The notes under the pieces: model-generated
The model's database searches: none
What the model saw: the letters and a program-made list of their open reading frames with translations, nothing else
Told to the model about the DNA's origin: nothing
Part shown: positions 8,715 through 15,264 of the stretch, one piece after another
How positions within the stretch are numbered: position 1 is the stretch's first letter
Layout of the letters: each line of letters opens with the position of its first letter
Assembly: GCF_014117325.1 (NCBI RefSeq)
Contig: NZ_CP059732.1
Location: forward strand, 5,903,001-5,967,000
From: Spirosoma foliorum
GTDB lineage: Bacteria > Bacteroidota > Bacteroidia > Cytophagales > Spirosomataceae
Length of the DNA: 64,000 nt
Direction: 5' to 3'
Made by a program: the position numbers and the translations under genes

Positions 8715-9512
8715 ATGCCTCTTTCTAACGCTGTTATCTGGATTACGGGTGCCTCTTCTGGCATTGGTGAAGCGATTGCGCTTGCCGTTAGCAAACTGGA
8801 GAATGTAAAGCTGGTGTTATCGGCCCGACGATCAGACGAATTGCAACGGGTGGCGATCCAAACAGGCTTGCCACCCTCGAACGTGTTGGTCTTGCCAATG
8901 GACATGACTGCCCTAGACAGTCTGCCCAATCATGTTGAGCGGGTACGACAGCGCTTTGGACGCATCGATTACCTGTTTCAGAACGCAGGCATTACCCAAC
9001 GGAGCACAGTTCTTGATACCGATTTCTCGGTTTATCAACGCCTGATGGATGTGAATTTCTTTGGGGTTGTAGCGCTTACTAAAGCTGTTTTGCCACTCAT
9101 GCTGGCGCAGGGTAGTGGTCATTTTATTGTGACGAGCAGTGTAGCAGGCAAATTAGGGACAAAGCAACGCTCGGGTTATTGTGCAAGCAAACACGCCCTG
9201 CATGGATTTTTCGATGCACTTCGAGCTGAAGTTCACAACGCGGGCCTACGTGTAACGATTGTTTGTCCCGGCTACATCAAAACGGCTATTTCAGTCAATG
9301 CACTCCGGGCCGATGGACAAACGCACGGCAAAATGGATGATAATCAGGAGAAAGGAATGATGCCCGAGGAGTTCGCGCAACGACTATTACAAGCCGTTTC
9401 GAAGGGAAAAGAAGAGGTCTATATTGGCGGCTCCGAAATTTATGGTATTTATCTAAAGCGATTTCTGCCCGGATTATTATCGCGAATTCTGAGAAACAGA
9501 GAAGGAACGTAA
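8715..9512 (+). CDS. short-chain dehydrogenase/reductase (SDR), DHRS7-like
   Basis: 265 aa, classical SDR. Cofactor site TGASSGIG at residues 11-18, NAG motif in FQNAGIT, catalytic Ser in VTSSVAG and the YxxxK pair in YCASK. The C-terminal segment GGSEIYGIYLKRFLPGLL is amphipathic and suggests loose membrane contact, as in DHRS7-type enzymes. NAD(P)-dependent oxidoreductase of unknown substrate, probably a lipid or ketone. It starts 9 bases after palindrome E1, so it is likely transcribed apart from the carboxypeptidase. Confidence 0.9.
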   Translation: MPLSNAVIWITGASSGIGEAIALAVSKLENVKLVLSARRSDELQRVAIQTGLPPSNVLVLPMDMTALDSLPNHVERVRQRFGRIDYLFQNAGITQRSTVLDTDFSVYQRLMDVNFFGVVALTKAVLPLMLAQGSGHFIVTSSVAGKLGTKQRSGYCASKHALHGFFDALRAEVHNAGLRVTIVCPGYIKTAISVNALRADGQTHGKMDDNQEKGMMPEEFAQRLLQAVSKGKEEVYIGGSEIYGIYLKRFLPGLLSRILRNREGT

Positions 9513-9513
9513 G

Positions 9514-9595
9514 GTTGTTTCAAGTTTCAGGTTCAATGTTCCGGGAAGACATGGAACCTGAAACATTGAACTTGAAACATTGAACTTGAAACAAC
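9514..9595. repeat. intergenic palindrome, family B copy 1
   Basis: Outer arms GTTGTTTCAAGTT and complement, with the inner word TTCAATGTTCC repeated. The word TTGAACTTGAAAC appears twice in the right half, so one arm is duplicated. It lies between the convergent SDR and M20 genes. Related copies: 46272-46356 and 49938-50037. Confidence 0.75.
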
Positions 9596-9597
9596 TT

Positions 9598-10953
9598 TTA
9601 ATGTCCGCTTGCAGTCGTCAATTCTTTGATCGCAACGCCTTTACTGGCGAACTCCATATAGTCGGTCGTAAGGCGGCAGAGCGATTTCATTCCTAGCACA
9701 AATCCACCTTCATCGATCTGAAAATCAGGTGTGTGGTGCGGAGCGGCATCCTCTACTTTTTTACCTTTGGTCATACCACCCAGGAAGAAGAAGAAACCCG
9801 GTACTTTCTGCTGGTAGAACGAGAAGTCCTCTGCCCCGGTCTGGGCTGGCGTCAGTTTGATATTGGCTTTACCCGCCACAGCTTCCAGGCTCGGCACCAT
9901 CTGATCCGTCAGTTTAGGATCATTGTAGGTAACCGGATACATGATATTAATTTTTACCTCGGCTTTTGCACCTGCGCTTTCGGCAATGTTCGTTGCAATT
10001 TCATCAATACGCCGATGAACCAGCTTTTGCGCTTCGGGGCTGAACGTGCGGATTGTACCGATCATGTTCGCTTCTTCAGGAATAATATTCTGCCGAATAC
10101 CGCTGTGTAAAGCACCTACGGTTACGACTGCTGCATTGTCGGTGAGTGTAACGTTACGGCTCACGATGGTTTGCAGGCCCATCACCACCTGTGCCGACGT
10201 TACAATTGGGTCAACACCTGACCAGGGAGCAGCTCCGTGGGTTTGTTTCCCTTTGATTTTAATGGCGTATGAATCAACAGCTGCCATAGTCGCGCCGGGC
10301 CGGTATTTGATTGTCCCGACTTCCGTTTGTGAGTTGATGTGCAACCCAAAAATGGCGTCGACTTTGGGGTTTTCCAGAACACCTTCTTTCACCATCAGGT
10401 AAGCGCCACCTTCTTCCCCTTCGGGAGCGCCCTCTTCAGCAGGTTGAAAAATAAACTTAACCGTACCACGAAGATCATTTTTGACGGATGCCAAGATCTC
10501 GGCAGTACCCATCAGGATAGCTACGTGCGTATCGTGTCCGCAAGCATGCATAACGCCCGTTTGCTGCCCGTTGTACTCGACTCTGGTTTCCGATTTAAAG
10601 GGGACGTCAACTCGTTCGGTTACAGGCAAGCCATCAATATCGGCTCGTAGCGCTACCACTGGCCCAGGCTTACCACCTTTGAGCAAGGCAACAACACCCG
10701 TTTTGCCAACACCCGTTTTCACTTCCATACCCAGCGATTGCAGATGAGCCGCAATCTTAGCCGCCGTCTGAAACTCCCGATTACCCAGTTCTGGATGTTG
10801 GTGGAAATCACGACGCCAGGCGACTACTTTTTTCTCAAGTCCTTCGGCGGTTTTGTCCATCCGCGCATTCAATGTAGCGACCTGCCCAAAGGTTGTATGA
10901 GCCAAAAGGCCAGCAAAGGCTAGTGAAGAAACGAATAAAGTATGTTTTTTCAT
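9598..10953 (-). CDS. M20 family amidohydrolase (exported)
   Basis: 451 aa from the ATG at 10953, chosen because it opens a signal peptide (MKKHTLFVSSLAFAG, then cleavage near TTFGQ); the frame is open 14 codons further upstream without signal logic. M20D motifs: RRDFHQHPELG, metal ligands in MHACGHDTH, the catalytic Glu pair in QPAEEG, and a late metal His in PHHTPDF. Relatives hydrolyse N-acyl amino acids, hippurate or IAA conjugates. The signal peptide places it in the periplasm, likely for peptide or acyl-amino-acid scavenging. Confidence 0.9.
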   Translation of the reverse strand: MKKHTLFVSSLAFAGLLAHTTFGQVATLNARMDKTAEGLEKKVVAWRRDFHQHPELGNREFQTAAKIAAHLQSLGMEVKTGVGKTGVVALLKGGKPGPVVALRADIDGLPVTERVDVPFKSETRVEYNGQQTGVMHACGHDTHVAILMGTAEILASVKNDLRGTVKFIFQPAEEGAPEGEEGGAYLMVKEGVLENPKVDAIFGLHINSQTEVGTIKYRPGATMAAVDSYAIKIKGKQTHGAAPWSGVDPIVTSAQVVMGLQTIVSRNVTLTDNAAVVTVGALHSGIRQNIIPEEANMIGTIRTFSPEAQKLVHRRIDEIATNIAESAGAKAEVKINIMYPVTYNDPKLTDQMVPSLEAVAGKANIKLTPAQTGAEDFSFYQQKVPGFFFFLGGMTKGKKVEDAAPHHTPDFQIDEGGFVLGMKSLCRLTTDYMEFASKGVAIKELTTASGH

Positions 10954-11245
10954 TACTAAGTATAATTTTTGGCACAAGTTAGATTCGCTTTTCAAGTTAC
11001 GCAGAAGACAGTAGAAAATATTGATTTATGGCCATTTTCTTAAGTCAAATCACCTTAAACCGAACGAAAACAATTTTATATTTTTCAGCGACAGTAACAC
11101 TCAGAATCCATACCCAAACGATACTAAGTCAGCGTTTTATAAATCAATTGAAAATTCTCTTATCTCAAGGCGTCAGTAAATACTGACGAAATAAAGGGCA
11201 CGGGCTAATACCCGCGCCAGTGCAAGATTGCCCCAAAACAAAGCA
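10954..11245. other. intergenic gap, no gene seen
   Basis: AT-rich divergent gap between the M20 gene (-) and the DUF4126 gene (+). It must contain both promoters but I could not place them. One small hairpin (GTCAGTAAATACTGAC near 11170) is visible. Confidence 0.45.
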
Positions 11246-11292
11246 GACTAATTGGCGTTGAGTTTACATAAATTACTCAACGTCAATTAGTC
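11246..11292. repeat. inverted repeat touching the start codon of the DUF4126 gene
   Basis: GACTAATTGgCGTTGAGT and its complement form an 18-bp stem with one mismatch around an 11-nt loop. The right arm ends one base before the ATG at 11293. A hairpin here would hide the start region from ribosomes. Confidence 0.75.
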
Positions 11293-11775
11293 ATGATTCG
11301 AACATACATCAATGCCTTCCAGATTGGCATTATTGCTGGCATGCGCAGCATGATGGCTCCCGCTTTTGTAAGTTATAAATTGTCGCACGCGTCGACGAAG
11401 CCATTAACCAACTCAAAACTTCATTTCCTGGTATCACCCAAAGCGACTATGGCGTTAGAGCTAATGGCTGGCGGTGAACTCATTGGCGACAAACTTCCCA
11501 GCGCTCCCGATCGTATTGCCCAACCACAGATTTGGGGTCGGATTGCGTCTGGTGCGCTGTGCGGGGCCGCCTTAACCGAAGCCAATAAGCAATCTGTAGG
11601 CTATGGTGCCATTTTAGGAGCTTTGGGGGCAGCAGCCGGATCGTTCGCCTTTTTTCACTTACGCCACTGGTTAACACACGAGAAAGATGTGCCCGATACG
11701 CTGGTTGCCCTGGCCGAAGATGCGCTGGCGATTGGCGCAGGCTTGGTGCTTATAGAGGGGCAGGGTATTGGTTGA
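11293..11775 (+). CDS. DUF4126 family membrane protein
   Basis: 160 aa. Family marks are GMRSMMAPA near the start, GELIGDKLPSAPDRI (about 56-70), GRIASGALCGAAL and the C-terminal PDTLVALAEDALAIGAG. Several Gly/Ala-rich helices predict an inner-membrane protein. Function of the family is not established. Met17 is an alternative start if the hairpin at 11246-11292 blocks Met1. Confidence 0.85.
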   Translation: MIRTYINAFQIGIIAGMRSMMAPAFVSYKLSHASTKPLTNSKLHFLVSPKATMALELMAGGELIGDKLPSAPDRIAQPQIWGRIASGALCGAALTEANKQSVGYGAILGALGAAAGSFAFFHLRHWLTHEKDVPDTLVALAEDALAIGAGLVLIEGQGIG

Positions 11776-11782
11776 AAAAGTT

Positions 11783-11843
11783 GTGCCTACGGGCTTCAGC
11801 CGTGGATGTTTTGAGTTGAACACCAGCTAAAGCCCGTAGGTAC
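11783..11843. repeat. palindrome after the DUF4126 gene
   Basis: Arms GTGCCTACGGGCTT (11783-11796) and AAGCCCGTAGGTAC (11830-11843). Probable terminator of the DUF4126 transcript. Confidence 0.6.
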
Positions 11844-11883
11844 ACTACTATAATGCAGGTAGCAATTAACTCGTATTTTCGAT

Positions 11884-12021
11884 TCATTGCCTCCACAATT
11901 TTGCCAACCAATCCACAGCCAGCATGACCGGAATCCCAATGACCACAACCTGTTTTCGCGCATGGATATCAACCCACCTTAAGGATACGCCATTCAGCGC
12001 ATGCACTCCATTGCTGTACGT
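11884..12021 (-). pseudogene. possible remnant of a small membrane-associated protein
   Basis: On the minus strand a frame bounded by stops reads 46 codons with protein-like composition, for example NGVHALNGVSLRWVDIH and a hydrophobic end IGIPVMLAVDWLAKLWRQ. It has no ATG near the front, so it looks like a decayed C-terminus. No family recognised; it could be chance. Confidence 0.25.
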
Positions 12022-12070
12022 TTAAGTGAGGTGGTTGATAACTAAATTGATGATAATATATAGATATTAT

Positions 12071-12307
12071 TTACTGTTGCCGAACAACCGTGATGAGCAA
12101 ATCCTGCAAGGTTAGTTCAATAAGATCCATTAGGCTAATCTTATATAAAGCCGATACCTGTTGTAATACTGTCAGTGACAACTCTGTACGGCCTGTTTCT
12201 TTTTTGCTGTAAGCGGCCTGGCTAACACCTAACTGAAAAGCAACGTACTCCTGTGGGTAACCGTGAATTTCCCGAAGTTTGCGGATTTTGGTGGCAATGG
12301 GGTTCAT
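12071..12307 (-). CDS. XRE-family helix-turn-helix regulator
   Basis: 78 aa, essentially one HTH_3 domain (residues 5-62): IRKLREIHGYPQEYVA then the recognition helix GVSQAAYSKKETGRT. A short hydrophobic tail follows. It is transcribed away from the two-component genes, and phased LytTR half-sites at 12382-12413 face it, so it is likely a target of that system and a second regulator of the island. Binding target unknown. Confidence 0.85.
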   Translation of the reverse strand: MNPIATKIRKLREIHGYPQEYVAFQLGVSQAAYSKKETGRTELSLTVLQQVSALYKISLMDLIELTLQDLLITVVRQQ

Positions 12308-12345
12308 AATTTATATCGGTAAAGGTTTATGTTGTTTGACTGATA

Positions 12346-12353
12346 CAAACTAA
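12346..12353 (-). promoter_or_regulatory. possible -7 element of the XRE gene
   Basis: Read on the minus strand, TTAGTTTG is one base from TAnnTTTG. It is 28 bases from the nearest GTCGAA half-site, nearly the same distance (29) as in the promoter at 14486, and about 38 bases before the gene start. Confidence 0.4.
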
Positions 12354-12381
12354 CCGGACAGCATAACGGCAGAAAATTTAT

Positions 12382-12413
12382 TTCGACTAATAGGGCATTT
12401 TCTTCGACTAATA
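12382..12413 (-). promoter_or_regulatory. phased direct repeats, likely LytTR operator (site 1)
   Basis: TTCGACTAATA occurs at 12382-12392 and again at 12403-12413, exactly 21 bp apart. Two short direct repeats two helical turns apart are the known architecture of LytTR sites. Read on the minus strand the unit is ATTAGTCGAA, the same word as site 2. The orientation points at the XRE gene; the response regulator starts 40 bases to the other side. Confidence 0.75.
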
Positions 12414-12452
12414 CGTCACCATAACAGGCTAATCGAATATATTGCTTCCACT

Positions 12453-13226
12453 ATGACCGATATACTCACCTGTTACTTAGTCGATGACGAGTCACCTGCC
12501 CATGTCATCATGTCGAAATACATTAGTCGTGTGCCCTATCTGGCTCTGCTTGGGCAGACCTACGACCCATTTGAGGGCCTGGAACAGGTACAGCAGCTCA
12601 AACCCGATATCCTGTTTCTGGACGTTGAAATGCCGTATATGACGGGGATTGAGTTTTTAAAATCACTCCCACAACCTCATCCACTGGTCATTATGGTAAC
12701 AGCTTCGCCCCAATTCGCGTCTGATATCTACAACTTCGATGCGGTGACCCATTATCTACTCAAACCTGTTGGGTTCGATAAATTTCTGGAAGCTATTAAC
12801 CGGGTAACCAAACGGCTTGGCTTTGCCATAGATCCCAATGCGCCGACACCAACGCGCCCACCAGTCCATGTGCCAACGGAAGCCTCAGTTGATCCGCGCG
12901 AAAAAATCCCTTACTTTCTAATTAAGGAAGACAAAAAACTAATTCGTGTGGCGCCAGAGGATATTGTCTTCGCCGAAGGCATGAAAGACTACCTTAAACT
13001 GCACCTCACAACACGGATTCTGGTCACGCACATGACCATGAGTAAACTGGAGGAGATGCTCCCCCCCTCACAGTTTTTGCGAATTAACCGCTCCTACATT
13101 GTTAGGCGGCAAGCGATCAAAGAAATTGACGGCAATCAGATAACTACTCTCGACGGAAAGAAAGTAGTGATTGGCGTTACTTACCGCGAGCGGGTCATGG
13201 AGGAGTTGAAGAAGAATATGATTTAA
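12453..13226 (+). CDS. LytTR response regulator
   Basis: 257 aa. An N-terminal receiver domain (about 5-115) has the acidic pair D11-D12, phospho-acceptor D57 in LFLDVEMP and the conserved Lys in YLLKP (K104). A proline-rich linker follows, then a LytTR DNA-binding domain (about 150-257) with DIVFAEGMKDYLKLH and FLRINRSYIVRR. It is phosphorylated by the kinase encoded 55 bases downstream. The phased repeats on both sides of the pair are its most likely binding sites. No anomaly in the residues. Confidence 0.93.
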   Translation: MTDILTCYLVDDESPAHVIMSKYISRVPYLALLGQTYDPFEGLEQVQQLKPDILFLDVEMPYMTGIEFLKSLPQPHPLVIMVTASPQFASDIYNFDAVTHYLLKPVGFDKFLEAINRVTKRLGFAIDPNAPTPTRPPVHVPTEASVDPREKIPYFLIKEDKKLIRVAPEDIVFAEGMKDYLKLHLTTRILVTHMTMSKLEEMLPPSQFLRINRSYIVRRQAIKEIDGNQITTLDGKKVVIGVTYRERVMEELKKNMI

Positions 13227-13281
13227 GAAGCCTGAGCAACAAATTGTATTGCTAGCAAAATCCACTCCTACTCTTAATATT

Positions 13282-14397
13282 ATGAGCCAAGTTCAGTCTC
13301 CCTTATTTAATCAAACAATGTTTAGAAGATTGATAAAGCACATTCTACTATGGGCCTTGTTTTCATACTTCATGCGATATTTCGTTATTGACATTTTTTA
13401 CAAGGACAACAGCTTAGTTGATAATTGGCTATCTATCAGCTTAATTATACAAACAATTTCAATTTACTATTTCCTTGGGCATTATGTTTTTCCTAGATAT
13501 TTATATAATTTCAGTATAGTACCTTTTACAATATGGCTCTTAGTTTGCCATTTTATTATTTACGAGAGTAACTATTTGCTATTCTATTACTTACAACAGA
13601 TTAATATTGGTCCCCGAGTTGAAAGGGATTGGCAATTATTCCATCATGCTAGTTGGTACGGATGTTTTTCAAATGGAGCAGCGGCTTTTTTTAGTTCCTT
13701 CTATAGCTTTCCTTTTGCGATTATACTATTAACAATACAAGTAGTTAATGCTATTATTGACCTTAGAACTAAAAATCTACTCCTTGAAAAGGACAAGTTA
13801 AACCTTGAGTTAGATTTTCTAAAATCTCAGGTCAATCCTCATTTTCTATTCAATACACTTAATAGTGTGTATTCGCGTATTTTTGATACCGATGAAAAAG
13901 CAGCTGACTTAATTCTTCGCCTGTCGGAGTTGATGCGCTATAACCTCTACGAGACAAGCTTACCTAAAATAGCACTCGATAAGGAACTGGCTTACATTCA
14001 AAATTACTTGGGTCTAGAGCGCAATCGACTTTCAGATCGCTATGTGGTGATTGACTACGAGCAGAGTGGTACTCCTTCAGGCTATCAGATTACACCCTTG
14101 CTGCTCATTACTTTTGTGGAAAATGCCTTTAAACATGGTATAAAGGGAGCTACAGAAACAGCCTATGTGCAGGTAAGTGCCGATGTAACAGCAGGCCAAC
14201 TTGTGTTCCGAGTTGAGAATAGTATCCCCAAGAAACTGCCTGTTGGCGAGTCAGACAAGAAATCGGGAGGTATCGGACTTGGCAATGTCCGCAGGCGACT
14301 TGATGCCCTTTATAAAGACAACTATGAATTAGTTGTAACACCAACGGAGAATACATACGAAGTTATGCTCATCATTCAGGTCGAGGTTTTACCCTAG
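13282..14397 (+). CDS. LytS-type sensor histidine kinase
   Basis: 371 aa from the ATG at 13282 (the frame is open from a TTG at 13249). About four membrane helices lie in residues 15-165. The His_kinase domain has the phospho-site QVNPHFLFNTLNS (His187), and the ATPase part has ENAFKHG and GGIGLGNVRRRLD. This class partners LytTR regulators and in peptide-antibiotic loci often senses peptides or membrane stress. The sensor half is clearly more AT-rich than the catalytic half, suggesting it has a different history or is evolving fast. Stop is followed within 10 bases by operator site 2. Confidence 0.92.
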   Translation: MSQVQSPLFNQTMFRRLIKHILLWALFSYFMRYFVIDIFYKDNSLVDNWLSISLIIQTISIYYFLGHYVFPRYLYNFSIVPFTIWLLVCHFIIYESNYLLFYYLQQINIGPRVERDWQLFHHASWYGCFSNGAAAFFSSFYSFPFAIILLTIQVVNAIIDLRTKNLLLEKDKLNLELDFLKSQVNPHFLFNTLNSVYSRIFDTDEKAADLILRLSELMRYNLYETSLPKIALDKELAYIQNYLGLERNRLSDRYVVIDYEQSGTPSGYQITPLLLITFVENAFKHGIKGATETAYVQVSADVTAGQLVFRVENSIPKKLPVGESDKKSGGIGLGNVRRRLDALYKDNYELVVTPTENTYEVMLIIQVEVLP

Positions 14398-14403
14398 CAA
14401 AGC

Positions 14404-14456
14404 ATTAGTCGAAGCTATTAGTCATTTAGTCGAAAAATGTACGCTCACATGTCGAA
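14404..14456 (+). promoter_or_regulatory. three phased half-sites, likely LytTR operator (site 2)
   Basis: ATTAGTCGAA at 14404-14413, TTTAGTCGAA at 14425-14434 and ATGTCGAA at 14449-14456. The common GTCGAA cores start at 14408, 14429 and 14451, a spacing of 21 and 22 bp. The last core ends just before the TTG of the promoter at 14462, the usual place for an activator. Confidence 0.78.
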
Positions 14457-14461
14457 AGTAG

Positions 14462-14493
14462 TTGAAGCTACCTGTGTACATCCACTACTTTTG
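14462..14493 (+). promoter_or_regulatory. promoter of the precursor-like peptide
   Basis: TTG at 14462-14464, a 21-nt gap and TACTTTTG at 14486-14493, a perfect TAnnTTTG element. Start site near 14500, leader about 67 nt to the ATG at 14567. The operator lies directly upstream. Confidence 0.7.
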
Positions 14494-14566
14494 AATTGTC
14501 GACAGACACAGAAATGATTCTAAAATCCTTATCTATCATAAACCTAAACTTAGGTTAATTACTGCC

Positions 14567-14698
14567 ATGAAAAATCAAACTCCACCTGCTCCAACCCGCT
14601 TAATTTTTAAAAGACAACGCATTGTTTGCCTGACAAGCATTTCAACATGCCCTAAAAATAACGGGAGAACAACAATCTTCACTTTAGGAAATTTCTAG
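14567..14698 (+). CDS. 43-aa class I lanthipeptide-like precursor
   Basis: A peptide starting MKNQTPPAPTRLIFKRQRIV. The segment RLIFKRQRIVCLTS matches the pattern seen in Bacteroidota lanthipeptide leaders (basic, hydrophobic, F-K, then I/V-x-x-L-T). The rest, with Cys21, Thr23, Ser24, Ser26, Thr27 and Cys28 and a Thr-rich end TTIFTLGNF, has the Ser/Thr/Cys content a LanB dehydratase would use. It sits 74 bases behind a well-formed promoter with LytTR repeats and less than 600 bases before lanB. It has no double-glycine site. The role is inferred from position and composition. Confidence 0.6.
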   Translation: MKNQTPPAPTRLIFKRQRIVCLTSISTCPKNNGRTTIFTLGNF

Positions 14699-14704
14699 TC
14701 ACCA

Positions 14705-15070
14705 TTGCCAATCTACCTTCTCCTAAACCCATCAATGGCGAGTCGGCGTCAACTCGCTCATTACCTCCAACGCACCGGCTGGCTTAACGTTGGCCAGACC
14801 GGGGCGTTTACGGAGGATATGCTCACCGCCATTCAGACCACCAAACAAGCACTGGTCTTTATGCGGCTTGCCGGTCCAGACAATGATGTCCCCGGCCCGT
14901 TTCTGGATGCCCTGCGTAATCATCCGACGGTTGTTATTACCTCGCCGTATCCGCAGCATCTGTTCAGTCATTTAAACCTGAACCCGTTCGACTTTCTGAC
15001 CGAACCGTATTCATTCGAGCGGTTTGCGGTTTGCCTGGATCGCTATGTCTCCTTTTTCGAGCAACGATGA
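14705..15070 (+). CDS. stand-alone pseudo-receiver domain protein
   Basis: 121 aa from a TTG at 14705 (an ATG at 14735 would cut the first strand). The fold follows a receiver: hydrophobic strand at the front, LVFMRLAGP where a phospho-acceptor strand is expected, then TVVITSPYPQHLFSHL and FDFLTEPYSFERF matching the end of the LytTR regulator's receiver. The phospho-acceptor Asp is Arg54 and the conserved Lys is Glu100, so it cannot be phosphorylated normally. There is no output domain. It may bind the kinase or the LytTR regulator and tune the switch. Starts 6 bases after the 43-aa peptide, so likely cotranscribed. Confidence 0.7.
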   Translation: MPIYLLLNPSMASRRQLAHYLQRTGWLNVGQTGAFTEDMLTAIQTTKQALVFMRLAGPDNDVPGPFLDALRNHPTVVITSPYPQHLFSHLNLNPFDFLTEPYSFERFAVCLDRYVSFFEQR

Positions 15071-15081
15071 ATGTCAATTTA

Positions 15082-15173
15082 TTTCGCTTAGAATCTGTTT
15101 GAGACGTGCCACGGTTTATCAGGGTACACAAATCAAGTAACCGTAGCACGTCTCAAACAGATTCTAAGCGAAA
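15082..15173. repeat. long palindrome between the pseudo-receiver and lanB
   Basis: Arms of 35 nt (15082-15116 and 15139-15173) with a single mismatch and a 22-nt loop. It probably ends or slows the transcript of the precursor and pseudo-receiver, so that lanB is made at a lower level, as is common between precursor and enzyme genes. Confidence 0.8.
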
Positions 15174-15264
15174 GTCCGGGTAAATAATTGGTCGAAAAAA
15201 CCAAGAAACTATATACACCCAAAAAGTGACAATGTATTTTTGGAGTTGTTTATCCAACTCCAAG

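Noticed and set aside
9598..10953. LanP-like or immunity role for the M20 peptidase because it is near the peptide island
   Set aside because: Standard M20D amidohydrolase, 1 kb outside the island and on the other strand, with no regulatory link.
15187..15196. ATTGGTCGAA before lanB, one base from the LytTR half-site word
   Set aside because: Only one half-site, no second core at 21 bp apart from a poor one in the palindrome, and no good promoter at the expected distance.
15234..15241. TATTTTTG near the lanB start as a -7 element
   Set aside because: No TTG at -33; it overlaps two alternative start codons, so I left it out as a promoter.
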